Assembly (NCBI GenBank): GCA_947631715.1
Contig: CANRMK010000116.1
Span: forward strand, 1-7,435
Direction: 5' to 3'
Source: an uncultured Acetatifactor sp.
GTDB lineage: Bacteria > Bacillota > Clostridia > Lachnospirales > Lachnospiraceae
Length of the DNA: 7,435 nt
Below, piece after piece: positions 1 to 7,315 of this stretch. Below the pieces are notes generated by a model, which saw only the letters and a list, made by a program, of their open reading frames with translations, had not been told where the DNA came from and searched no databases. Within the stretch, counting starts at the first letter, position 1. Each line of letters begins with the position of its first letter. The translations under genes were made by a program, and so were the position numbers.

Positions 1-161
1 ATCCGCTTTCCGGATTTCTCCGTATACCGCGGATTTCCCGGGCAGTTCTCCATGTGATACAGCGGACAGTAGCAGAACAGACAGTTAAAGTCTCCCGAAA
101 CGCTGTGGCACGGAAAATATCGGCAGCTCTTATTTTCAAAAAAACGATGGGAATCCTGCAT
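1..161 (-). CDS. Cysteine-rich small-domain protein (partial, C-terminus off window)
   Basis: The first 53 residues of a small protein are present; the rest lies beyond the left edge. They contain six cysteines at residues 13, 18, 27, 30, 32 and 40, with CxxxxCH (13-19) and CxxCxCP (27-33), plus the aromatic start SHRFFENKSCRYFPCH. This matches from memory the 'cysteine-rich small domain' family (Pfam PF04071), a probable metal-binding domain often found in cobalamin clusters; its biochemical role is not established. The ATG at 161 lies inside the end of cbiA, overlapping it by 26 bases in another frame, so the two are probably translationally coupled. A GTG at 170 is an alternative start: the AAAGGA sequence lies 12 bases before the ATG but only 3 before the GTG, and neither spacing is ideal. 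The ATG matches the usual family N-terminus better. A role in cobalt or iron-sulfur handling would be a guess. Confidence 0.82.
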   Translation of the reverse strand, partial: MQDSHRFFENKSCRYFPCHSVSGDFNCLFCYCPLYHMENCPGNPRYTEKSGKR

Positions 162-1542
162 TGGCGGCACCGGTCCTTTCTCTGTATTTTTCCGCTTTCC
201 TGACAAAGCTTTTCACAAAAGACGGATTGGAGGGATAATATAGATGCGGGAAGCCCATCCAGAAGCTCTCCCCCGTCATCACACAGGAGTACTGTCTGCC
301 GGAAGCGGGCTTCACAGCCACACAGCCGCAGCCGTTGTCGCTGCTGTCAAAGTAGTGAAATTCATGGCCCTTTATCCTTTCACCCGCCGGCAGGAAAAAG
401 CCCGTCTTTTCCTCCAGCTCCACATATCCGAACCGGACTGACCTGCCGGCGTATCGGCACAGCGCCGGTATGACGCCCGCCATGGGATAGCGGTTCCCCT
501 CCTTGTCGATCAGGGAGGAGTGGAGATACAGAAAGCCTCCGCACTCCGCTACCGTGGGCATTCCTCCTGCCACCGCTCCCCGTATCTCATGAAGCATTGC
601 ATCGTTCGCGCCAAGCTCCTTTGCATAGACCTCCGGATACCCGCCTCCCAAAAGAAGACCGCAGCAACCCTCGGGCAGGCCCTTGTCGCACAGGGGAGAA
701 AAGAATACCGTTTCGGCGCCGTACTCCCGCAGCATGCGGAGATTATCCTCATAGTAAAAGCAAAAGGCCTCGTCCCTGGCCACTGCGATCACAGGCCCCC
801 GCTCCTTGGTGCAGCGCCCGGCGCGGGCGGGCGGGATGCCTCCCTGCAGCTCCTCCGCCTGCTGTGCGATCTCCAGGATCTCCCTCACCGAGACCGTCCT
901 CCGAAAGGCCTCCTCCGCTGTCTCCAGCCACTCCCTGACACGCCCTGTCCCCTCCGGCAGCATAAGCCCCAGGTGCCTGCTTTCCAGCCTGAGCCTCTCG
1001 TCTTCCTCTAAATACCCCAACACGCGGATCCCCAGCTCCTTTTCCATAATTGGCCTTATGACCTCATAGAAAGACCCGCGCATTCTGTTCAGGATCACAC
1101 CTTTTATCAGATGTTCCCTGTCATATGCCAGGAATCCTGCAATCAGGGGAATCACAGAACGTCCCATTCCTTTGGCATCCGCCACAAGGATGATCGGCGT
1201 CCTGGTGACAGACGCCAGGTGGTAGGAAGACCCCTCCCTGCAGATGCCCCCGAGTCCGTCATACAGTCCCATGACTCCCTCCAGGACCACAAAATCCCTT
1301 TCCGTCCTGTCCCTTAAGAACAGCTCCCTCGTCTCTGCCTCCCCCGTAAAGAAAGTGTCCAGGTTCTTTGAGGGAACGCCCAGCACCTTCTCATGGAACA
1401 GGGGATCGATATAATCTGGCCCGCATTTGCAGGCAGCCGCCTGCAGGCCCAGCGTCTTCAATGTCTGTAACAATGCGCATGTGATCGTAGTCTTGCCGCT
1501 TCCGCTCCCCAGGGCGGCGATCATGACCCGCTTTAATTTCAT
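136..1542 (-). CDS. cbiA: Cobyrinate a,c-diamide synthase CbiA
   Basis: CbiA (468 aa, normal family length) uses ATP and glutamine to amidate the a and c side chains of cobyrinic acid in the cytoplasm. The N-terminal dethiobiotin-synthetase-like ATPase half shows a P-loop GSGSGKTT at residues 12-19, CGPDYIDP at 40-47, NLDTFF at 60-65 and LEGVMGLYDG at 87-96. The C-terminal class I glutaminase-like half shows LLLGGGYPE at 296-304 and AECGG at 332-336, with C334 the expected nucleophile. GHEFHYFD follows at 392-399, and H433 in FPHLYYPSNP is the likely catalytic histidine. The ATG follows a strong ribosome binding site, 26 bases after the cbiJET stop; this is the only gap between genes in the operon. 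The last residues overlap the start of the Cys-rich gene. Related CobB (hydrogenobyrinate synthase) is less likely because the neighbours are all anaerobic-pathway enzymes. Confidence 0.96.
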   Translation of the reverse strand: MKLKRVMIAALGSGSGKTTITCALLQTLKTLGLQAAACKCGPDYIDPLFHEKVLGVPSKNLDTFFTGEAETRELFLRDRTERDFVVLEGVMGLYDGLGGICREGSSYHLASVTRTPIILVADAKGMGRSVIPLIAGFLAYDREHLIKGVILNRMRGSFYEVIRPIMEKELGIRVLGYLEEDERLRLESRHLGLMLPEGTGRVREWLETAEEAFRRTVSVREILEIAQQAEELQGGIPPARAGRCTKERGPVIAVARDEAFCFYYEDNLRMLREYGAETVFFSPLCDKGLPEGCCGLLLGGGYPEVYAKELGANDAMLHEIRGAVAGGMPTVAECGGFLYLHSSLIDKEGNRYPMAGVIPALCRYAGRSVRFGYVELEEKTGFFLPAGERIKGHEFHYFDSSDNGCGCVAVKPASGRQYSCVMTGESFWMGFPHLYYPSNPSFVKSFVRKAEKYRERTGAANAGFPSFF

Positions 1543-1547
1543 ACAAA

Positions 1548-1554
1548 TCCTTCC
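1548..1554 (-). promoter_or_regulatory. Ribosome binding site of cbiA
   Basis: On the minus strand GGAAGGA sits five bases before the cbiA ATG, inside the only intergenic gap of the operon (1543-1568). It is the clearest Shine-Dalgarno sequence in the window. cbiA may therefore start translation independently of the upstream fusion gene. Confidence 0.75.
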
Positions 1555-1568
1555 GGCTCCCGCTCCTC

Positions 1569-3605
1569 TTATTCCGGCCTCATGCAGAAATCAAAGGCAC
1601 AGATCCAGACCGGATTCTCGGCCCGCATCAGATGATGCTCTCCCATTTTCTTTGCTCTGCTCACCTGTATCTGCACCGTCTCCTGGTTTTCCACCGGGTA
1701 CTCCCTGAGAATTTCCCCGATCCCGCAGATGGTCTCCATGCTGACAGCGTTTATGACCACGCGCATCCTGGGATTCCTCCGGTACAGTTCAGACAGGATT
1801 TCCTTTAATCTGCCGCCGCTTCCACCGATAAAAGCGTGGGTAGGCGCTGGCAGCCCCAAAAGGCCGTCGGGCGCCTGGGCCTCCACCACCGTTATATTTC
1901 CGAGACAGAATTTTTCCCGGTTCTTTTCGATCAGCCGGGCAGCCTCGCCGTTCTGCTCCACGGCGTACACTCTGATATCCTCAGACAGTCCGGCGATCTC
2001 AACGGCTATGGAGCCCGTTCCGCTGCCGATGTCATACACCACGGACCGCCGGCCCAGCTTCAGCTTGCAGATGCTCACTTCCCGCACTTCCTCTTTGGTC
2101 ATGGGCACCTTCTCCCTGATAAAATCGCCGTCCGCTCTTCCGTGGGTCAGCGCCGCAAAATCCCCGTAGGGGTTTCTCACGAAACAGGTGTACAGCCCCT
2201 CGTCCCTGACCTCGCAGCACTCCTTTGGCGTAAGCGTCAGGATCTGCTGCCGGGGATAGGAAAGCTGATATCCCGCCAGGATCACGCACTGTTCCATGCC
2301 CGCCTCCAGAAGCGCTTTCCCCAAAAGCCTCACGTCCTCCGCCCCCGAGGTCAGCAGAAACGTTTTTTCCGACCTCCGTATCCTGCCGGCTATATCCGGC
2401 AGCTTCTTCCCGTGCATGCTGATAATGGCTGCGTCCTGATAGCTCTCCTTGATGCAGGCGGCCAGATACGCCACCGAAGAGACGCCCGGCAGAATACGCA
2501 CCCGGGCCCGCAGTCTGCCTGCGGCGATCCTCTCCTGCAGGGCGCTGTACAGAATCCGGCATCCGCTGTAAAAACCGCTGTCCCCCGAAAAAAGCACTAC
2601 CGCCTTTCCTCCCTCCAGCACCAGGCTCTCCTGCATCTCCTCCAGAAAGGGAACGATCTGCTCCGCACAGTAATAGGGCTTTTTCTCCAGCCGAGCCCGG
2701 TACGGCGCAATCAAGCGCTCCGCTCCCAGCAGGATATCCGCACTGCCTATCTCCCGCCGCACCTCTCCCGTCAGATCGTCTCCGCCGCCCATCCCTGCGC
2801 CTGCCAGCACGATCTCCATCTCGTCCGGCAGCTCTATGGCCTTCTGGCAGAGCTCTCCGATCTTCCTGCAGGCCTCCGAAAACGAACAGCCCTGCTCTCT
2901 CTTTCCCCGGCCCACCACAAGGACCGGAATGCCCGCCCGCGCTGCAGCCTCCAGCTTTGCCTTATATCCCCCTGTCCTGCCGCTTTCCTTAGTCACCAGG
3001 CATCCGATCCTGTACTGATGTATCATGGCCTCGTTCATCTCCGCGTTAAAGGGCCCCTGCAGCGCTAGGATATGCCCGCCGCCGATGCCCTGTTCCACGC
3101 AGGCCGCCAGGCTGTCAGGCGCAGGCAGGATCCTCACATACAGCCTTTCCCTTACCCGGTCCAAGGCGCAGTAGACCTTTAAGTCCTTGCTGCCGGTAGT
3201 CAGCAGGATATTCCCCTCTGTTTTCTCCAGCGCCGCCGCGCAGGCCTGTGCGGTGTCATAATAAGTGACCGCGGCGTTCGTCTCTCCGGCGCCGCCCGTT
3301 TCCCGGTTGATCCGGATATAGGGAATCTTTGTCTCTTCCGCAGCCGCCCTTATGTTCTCCGACACTTCCTCCGCATAAGGGTGAGTGGCGTCCGCCACCG
3401 CCGCGAAATCTCCTTCTTTCATGTACTCCCGCATCTGTGTCCGGTCCATCCGGCCCCGGTGTACTTTTGCAAGCGGATCCTCTTTCAGGACGATCTCCCC
3501 GTACTCGGTAGCCACGCACAGCGTATGCGCGATTTCCGCCGCCGACAAGCACTCTGACAGTCTCCGCCCCTCAGTTGTCCCCGCAAAGATCAGTATCTCT
3601 TTCAA
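1569..3605 (-). CDS. cbiJET: Trifunctional CbiJ-CbiE-CbiT fusion: cobalt-precorrin-6A reductase / precorrin-7 C5-methyltransferase / precorrin-6B C15-methyltransferase
   Basis: Three complete enzymes lie in one 678-residue frame. Residues 1-255 are CbiJ (CobK-type reductase): IFAGTTEGRRL at 6-16, DATHPYA at 72-78 and TKESGRTGGY at 205-214. Residues about 262-478 are CbiE, a tetrapyrrole methylase: LAGAGMGG at 267-274, FSGDSGFYSG at 339-348 and ILPGVSSVAYLAA at 371-383. Residues about 485-678 are CbiT, a Rossmann methyltransferase: KVPMTKEEVR at 499-508, the SAM-binding DIGSGTGS at 525-532 and HAFIGGSGG at 590-598. CbiJ reduces cobalt-precorrin-6A to 6B, CbiT methylates C15 and decarboxylates the C12 acetate, and CbiE methylates C5 to give cobalt-precorrin-8. 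The start is TTG: an in-frame TGA lies 24 bases upstream and the next Met (53) would delete the nucleotide-binding motif. The first 35 bases overlap cbiH. CbiE-CbiT (CobL-like) fusion is common; the CbiJ addition is rarer. Confidence 0.95.
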   Translation of the reverse strand: MKEILIFAGTTEGRRLSECLSAAEIAHTLCVATEYGEIVLKEDPLAKVHRGRMDRTQMREYMKEGDFAAVADATHPYAEEVSENIRAAAEETKIPYIRINRETGGAGETNAAVTYYDTAQACAAALEKTEGNILLTTGSKDLKVYCALDRVRERLYVRILPAPDSLAACVEQGIGGGHILALQGPFNAEMNEAMIHQYRIGCLVTKESGRTGGYKAKLEAAARAGIPVLVVGRGKREQGCSFSEACRKIGELCQKAIELPDEMEIVLAGAGMGGGDDLTGEVRREIGSADILLGAERLIAPYRARLEKKPYYCAEQIVPFLEEMQESLVLEGGKAVVLFSGDSGFYSGCRILYSALQERIAAGRLRARVRILPGVSSVAYLAACIKESYQDAAIISMHGKKLPDIAGRIRRSEKTFLLTSGAEDVRLLGKALLEAGMEQCVILAGYQLSYPRQQILTLTPKECCEVRDEGLYTCFVRNPYGDFAALTHGRADGDFIREKVPMTKEEVREVSICKLKLGRRSVVYDIGSGTGSIAVEIAGLSEDIRVYAVEQNGEAARLIEKNREKFCLGNITVVEAQAPDGLLGLPAPTHAFIGGSGGRLKEILSELYRRNPRMRVVINAVSMETICGIGEILREYPVENQETVQIQVSRAKKMGEHHLMRAENPVWICAFDFCMRPE

Positions 3606-4338
3606 TCCGATACCCCCGTTTTGTGATCAGTCTGCCATTTATGATCTCGGATTCCGAATTTCCGATAAACACCGTAGTGAACATATTTCCCCCTGCCTCC
3701 CGCAGCTCCTTTAAGGTGCAGACCACGGCTTTCGTGCTCTCTCTCCCGATATTTTCCACATATCCGCACGGCCGTTCCTCCTCCATATGCGCAAGCAGGA
3801 TATCGCAGGCCCTCATCAGGGAATCCTGCCTCTTACGGCTGGCAGGATTATAGAGCGCTATGACAAAATCGCCCTCCGCGGCGGCAGTCAGCCTTTTCTC
3901 TATCTTCTCCCACGGCGTCAGATGATCGCTTAGGCTGACCGCGCAGAAATCATGGTTCAGAGGCGCCCCCAGAACTGCTGCCCCGCTGCTTGCCGCCGTT
4001 ACGCCCGCAATCACCCGCAGTTCCGTCTCCGGGTATTCCTTTCCCATCTCATACATCAATGATGCCAGACCGTATATTCCCGCATCTCCGCTGCAGACCA
4101 AAGCGATCCTTTTCCCCTTTGCCGCCTCTTCAAAGCAGATCCTGCATCGCTGCATCTCCCGGCGCATGGCCGTGGATATCATTTCCTTTCCCGCAAAACG
4201 CCGGCTCAGAAGATCGATATAGACCGTATATCCCACAATGACATCTGCCTCTTCCAAAGCCCTTACGGCCTCCAGAGTCATAAACTCCTCCCTGCCGGGC
4301 CCTATTCCCACAATAGAAATCGAACTCTTATTCTTCAT
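3571..4338 (-). CDS. cbiH: Cobalt-precorrin-3 C17-methyltransferase CbiH
   Basis: CbiH is a SAM-dependent tetrapyrrole methylase that methylates C17 with ring contraction, forming cobalt-precorrin-4. From the ATG at 4338 the protein has 255 residues, normal for the family. Motifs, numbered from that start, are SIVGIGPG at 8-15, the CSGDAGIYG loop at about 82-90, the VIAGVTAASSGAAVLGAPLN segment at about 109-128 and ALYNPASRKR at about 161-170. The NHDFCAVSLSDHLTPW stretch is typical of CobJ/CbiH and separates it from CbiF and CbiL. An upstream in-frame GTG at 4350 would add MRDS and raise the overlap with cbiG from 11 to 23 bases. I prefer the ATG because the conserved N-terminus follows directly, but the ribosome binding site is weak for both. 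No ferredoxin-like C-terminal extension is present. The end overlaps cbiJET by 35 bases. Confidence 0.94.
   Translation of the reverse strand: MKNKSSISIVGIGPGREEFMTLEAVRALEEADVIVGYTVYIDLLSRRFAGKEMISTAMRREMQRCRICFEEAAKGKRIALVCSGDAGIYGLASLMYEMGKEYPETELRVIAGVTAASSGAAVLGAPLNHDFCAVSLSDHLTPWEKIEKRLTAAAEGDFVIALYNPASRKRQDSLMRACDILLAHMEEERPCGYVENIGRESTKAVVCTLKELREAGGNMFTTVFIGNSESEIINGRLITKRGYRIERDTDLCGDN
3613..3617 (-). promoter_or_regulatory. Ribosome binding site supporting the TTG start of cbiJET
   Basis: A GGGGG run on the minus strand lies seven bases before the TTG at 3605, inside the end of cbiH. The spacing suits a Shine-Dalgarno sequence, and an in-frame stop just upstream rules out a longer protein. 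It supports TTG as the real initiation codon, though the run is not a perfect AGGAGG match. Confidence 0.5.
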
Positions 4339-5455
4339 TGAATCCCGCACTCCATTCCCGCTCTGCCACAGCTATGGTCATTCCGTCGGCCGCATGCTTT
4401 CCGTAGACGATCCTCCCCCCGGGCCCGCAGGCTCTCAGCGCCGCCCGCTCACACACATTGTCAACGCCCGCAGCCCTGAGCACAAACGCAGACCCATGAA
4501 ATTCGCCCTCCGTCTCCCTAAGTTCCTCCGCCGTGTAGGTGAGAAAGGGAACCCGGTGTCTCCGGCTCCACTGCAGGATCCCCGGCTCCTCCCTTTTTAA
4601 GTCAATAGACGCGGCCGCAAAGAACCGCTCCGGGGAAATGCCTGCCTCCTTTGCGCCCTGCAGGATAAAAACCTCTATCTTGTCCGCTTCCTTTCCTTTT
4701 CTGCAGCCGATTCCCAGCGCATATTCCCTGGGTCTTAAGAGCAGGACAGCGTCAGGCTCTTTCTCCTCCCCGGTGACCAGCACATCTACCGGCCCGCCCG
4801 GCGGATAGGGCACCATGCGCACCCCGGACGGCAGCCTGCCCTCCCCGCGAAAATGCCCTGTCTCCACAGACATGGTGATTTCCTGCCCGGCCAGCACCTT
4901 TGCCGAGACCTTTGCGATCCCCTCCCTGTTCACCACAAAAAGGCCGTTCCTTCGCGCAAAGAGATCCACCGCAAATTTTTGGTTCAGGTCCGTGGCCGTG
5001 GTGATGACGGGCACCGCCCCCAGCATCGTCGCGATCCGGACGGCAATCTCGTTGGCCCCTCCGAAATGCCCGGAAAGGATCGGAATCACGTAATTTCCCT
5101 TTTCGTCCGCCACCAGGACCGGGCTGTCCCGAAGCTTATCAGAAAGATGGGGCGCCACCGCCCTGACGGCAATGCCGCAGGCTCCTATAAATAACAGGAT
5201 CTTTCCCGCCCGCATCTGCTCCCCGGCCCATTCCCCCACGCTCTCTTCCACAGCCCTTGCGGCTCCTGCCGCACCCTGACCCGGCTCCGTTTCCGCTCCC
5301 CGGCCTTTTGGGGCATTGCATTTCGTATACAGTTCGATCTCCCCGATCTCAATGTCCCCCGGGGCCTCCTTTTCCCTGCTCCCCCATAGTTCCGCCAGCT
5401 TTTCCGAAAGCCGCGCTCCGCTTTCCGTAAAGCTGATCACGCTCATGCTTCTCAT
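4328..5455 (-). CDS. cbiG: Cobalt-precorrin-5A hydrolase CbiG
   Basis: CbiG opens the delta-lactone of cobalt-precorrin-5A and releases the C20-derived two-carbon unit as acetaldehyde. It is diagnostic of the oxygen-independent route. The 375 residues show the N-terminal ISFTESGARL (7-16), the central block IGACGIAVRAVAPHLSDKL (90-108), VIPILSGHFGGANEIA (123-138) and ITTATDLN (151-158). The C-terminal CbiG domain shows LGIGCRKG (247-254), AASIDLKREEPG (281-292) and GVDNVCERAAL (330-340). Residues about 47-70 are a Gly/Ala/Glu-rich, probably disordered insert between the first strand pair and the core. The ATG at 5455 shares ATGA with the cbiF stop, a classic coupling signal. A second ATG at 5446 (M4) would also keep the conserved start. 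The end overlaps cbiH by 11 bases or more. Confidence 0.95.
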   Translation of the reverse strand: MRSMSVISFTESGARLSEKLAELWGSREKEAPGDIEIGEIELYTKCNAPKGRGAETEPGQGAAGAARAVEESVGEWAGEQMRAGKILLFIGACGIAVRAVAPHLSDKLRDSPVLVADEKGNYVIPILSGHFGGANEIAVRIATMLGAVPVITTATDLNQKFAVDLFARRNGLFVVNREGIAKVSAKVLAGQEITMSVETGHFRGEGRLPSGVRMVPYPPGGPVDVLVTGEEKEPDAVLLLRPREYALGIGCRKGKEADKIEVFILQGAKEAGISPERFFAAASIDLKREEPGILQWSRRHRVPFLTYTAEELRETEGEFHGSAFVLRAAGVDNVCERAALRACGPGGRIVYGKHAADGMTIAVAEREWSAGFNEE

Positions 5456-6216
5456 TCCCTATCCGCCGCCTTTCTGAATCCCGTGGAAAAATCAGAGGCA
5501 TACAATCTGGATTTTCTGTAATTTTGATGTGTGACAGCATCTCCCACCAGCACCAGAGCCGTCCTGCGGATACCGTGCTCCGCCGCCGTTTCCGGCAGGG
5601 ACGCCACAGTGCACACATACGCTTCCTCCTCCGGCCAGGTGGCTTTATATACAAGGGCCGCCGGCGTATCCCGGTCATATCCTCCCCGCAAAAGCCTTTC
5701 ACTTAATTCCTCCAGCATTCCCGCGCTTAAGTACACGGCCATGGAGGCGCGGTGTGCCGCAAGGCTCTCAATGCTCTCCCCCGGCGGGACCGGCGTCCTC
5801 CCCTCCATTCTGGTGAGGATCAGCGTCTGGGAGACTCCCGGCAGCGTATACTCCAGGTTCAGGGAAGCGGCAGCCCCGAAGCAGGCGCTGACGCCGGGAC
5901 AGCTCTCATATGGGATCCCCAGCCTGTCCAGCTCGTCCATCTGCTCCCTGACTGCCCCGTAAATACTGGGATCTCCGGTGTGCAGTCTCACGGTGGTCAA
6001 GCCCTCTGCCTCCGCCCGGCGCATTGTCCCGATCACCTCCTCCAGGATCATTTTGGAAGTGTCAAAGCATTCACAGCCCTCTCCGGCGTATTTTAACAGC
6101 TCAGGATTTACCAGAGAACCTGCATACAGGATCACCTGAGCCCGCTCCAAAAGCCTCATTCCCCTGACTGTGATCAGATCCGGCGCTCCCGTTCCCGCGC
6201 CTACAAAGTAAACCAT
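5452..6216 (-). CDS. cbiF: Cobalt-precorrin-4 C11-methyltransferase CbiF
   Basis: CbiF transfers a methyl group from SAM to C11 of cobalt-precorrin-4, giving cobalt-precorrin-5A. The 254-residue protein is of normal length. It shows VGAGTGAPDLITVRG at 5-19, YAGSLVNPELL at 31-41, the HTGDPSIYGA loop at 79-88, CPGVSACFGAAASLNLEYTL at 106-125 and TRMEGRTPVP at 135-144. These are hallmark CbiF/CobM signatures, distinct from CbiH and CbiL. The frame stays open upstream to an ATG at 6612, but those extra 132 codons are an out-of-frame reading of cbiD and look unlike any methylase. The ATG at 6216 places the conserved FVGAGTG motif at the very N-terminus and follows a GGAG element a few bases upstream. 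It overlaps cbiD by 16 bases and cbiG by 4 (ATGA). Confidence 0.96.
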   Translation of the reverse strand: MVYFVGAGTGAPDLITVRGMRLLERAQVILYAGSLVNPELLKYAGEGCECFDTSKMILEEVIGTMRRAEAEGLTTVRLHTGDPSIYGAVREQMDELDRLGIPYESCPGVSACFGAAASLNLEYTLPGVSQTLILTRMEGRTPVPPGESIESLAAHRASMAVYLSAGMLEELSERLLRGGYDRDTPAALVYKATWPEEEAYVCTVASLPETAAEHGIRRTALVLVGDAVTHQNYRKSRLYASDFSTGFRKAADRE

Positions 6217-7292
6217 TTCTCCGCCCCCCTGCTCCTTGCCAGCTCCCCGAACCCGTTGGCATACATGATACAGTCCACTTTCAGCTTCCCGCCTGCCCGT
6301 CTGTCCAGATAATAACAGATGCGCTCCATGCAAAGCTCCATCACTTCCTGTCTCTTTCCGGTGCCCTCCAGGATAGTCAGAGCCTCCTGCGAGGCGGTGC
6401 AGTCCAGGATCTTCCGCACCGCCCTCTGATCCACGCCCGCTCTGACCGCAAACGCCGCCAGCAGCTCCATCCTGCAGTCCCCCTCCGCGGAGTGGGTATT
6501 CATGATCCCTCCTGCCACCTTGACAAGCTTTCCAATATGGCCGGTGAGCAGCATTGCCCGAAATCCGAGCTCCACGGCCATGTCCACGGACGCTCCGATA
6601 AAATTGCCGCACTTGACGCTTTTGTCCAGATCATACCCATACGCTTGTTTCATAAAGTCAAGTCCGTAATTGCCCGGGGAGACCATCACACGGTCAAAGC
6701 CCTCCGCTTTTTTCTGGTTCAGTTCCACCCTTAAGGTATCTAACATCGCCTGGCGGCTCATCGGCTCCACGATTCCGGTAGTCCCCAGAATGGAAATGCC
6801 TCCCACGATTCCCAGCCTCGGGTTAAAGGTCCTCTCCGCGATCCGTTCTCCGTCGGGCACGGAAATTTCCACATTCAGGCTTCCCCTGTAATCCGCGGCC
6901 TCACATACCTGCCGCACCTCTCTCTCGATCATTTCTCTGGGCATGCGATTGATCGCCGCGCTTCCCACCGGCTGATCCAGGCCGGGCCTGGTAACGCGCC
7001 CCACCCCTTTCCCGCCCTCGATGCCGATGATTCCCTCTGCGCTTTCTCCGAACGACACTTTCGCACAGATCAGGGCCCCTGTAGTCACATCCGGGTCATC
7101 CCCTCCGTCCTTTTCCACTGCACAGCTCACCTGCCGCTCCCCGCGCTCAATGTGAACGAGACGGGCCGTATACGGGATTCCTTTCGGCGTCTCAATGGTG
7201 ATCTCGGTCTTCTCTCTGCCTGTAAGCAGCATATAGGCGGCTGCCTTTGCCGCTGCCGCCGCACAGCTTCCGGTCGTAAACCCGTATCTCAT
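6201..7292 (-). CDS. cbiD: Cobalt-precorrin-5B C1-methyltransferase CbiD
   Basis: CbiD methylates C1 of cobalt-precorrin-5B using SAM, giving cobalt-precorrin-6A. It has its own fold, unrelated to the other methylases here, and is specific to the anaerobic route. From the ATG at 7292 it has 363 residues, normal length. Motifs in that numbering are YGFTTGSCAAAAAKAA at 3-18, EKDGGDDPDVTTG at 60-72, GKGVGRVTRPGL at 94-105, NPRLGIVGGISILGTTGIVE at 157-176 and GHIGKLVKVAGGIMNTHS at 251-268. An ATG at 7307 would add MWGIS. I prefer 7292 because a GGGGA element precedes it at good spacing and homologs usually begin just before GFTTGSC. It is the first cbi gene in the window; only repeats are seen upstream. 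The end overlaps cbiF by 16 bases. Confidence 0.95.
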   Translation of the reverse strand: MRYGFTTGSCAAAAAKAAAYMLLTGREKTEITIETPKGIPYTARLVHIERGERQVSCAVEKDGGDDPDVTTGALICAKVSFGESAEGIIGIEGGKGVGRVTRPGLDQPVGSAAINRMPREMIEREVRQVCEAADYRGSLNVEISVPDGERIAERTFNPRLGIVGGISILGTTGIVEPMSRQAMLDTLRVELNQKKAEGFDRVMVSPGNYGLDFMKQAYGYDLDKSVKCGNFIGASVDMAVELGFRAMLLTGHIGKLVKVAGGIMNTHSAEGDCRMELLAAFAVRAGVDQRAVRKILDCTASQEALTILEGTGKRQEVMELCMERICYYLDRRAGGKLKVDCIMYANGFGELARSRGAEKWFTL

Positions 7293-7298
7293 ACTGAT

Positions 7299-7303
7299 TC
7301 CCC
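7299..7303 (-). promoter_or_regulatory. Ribosome binding site favouring the cbiD start at 7292
   Basis: GGGGA on the minus strand lies six bases before the ATG at 7292. The competing ATG at 7307 has only an AAGG about ten bases upstream and lies in an A/T-rich stretch. This is the main reason for choosing the shorter CbiD. Confidence 0.5.
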
Positions 7304-7315
7304 ACATTTTAAAAT

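Noticed and set aside
520..1011. 163-codon open frame on the plus strand
   Set aside because: Antisense to cbiA, with low-information Pro/Leu/Arg/Ser-rich translation and no recognised domain.
1836..3068. 410-codon open frame on the plus strand
   Set aside because: It is antisense to cbiJET, which has three recognisable enzyme domains. The translation is rich in Arg, His, Gln, Pro and Leu with no family motif, typical of the shadow of a GC-rich gene.
6217..6612. Upstream extension of the cbiF frame to an ATG at 6612
   Set aside because: These 132 codons are an out-of-frame reading of conserved cbiD sequence, Gly/Arg-rich and unlike a methylase. The CbiF family start is at 6216.
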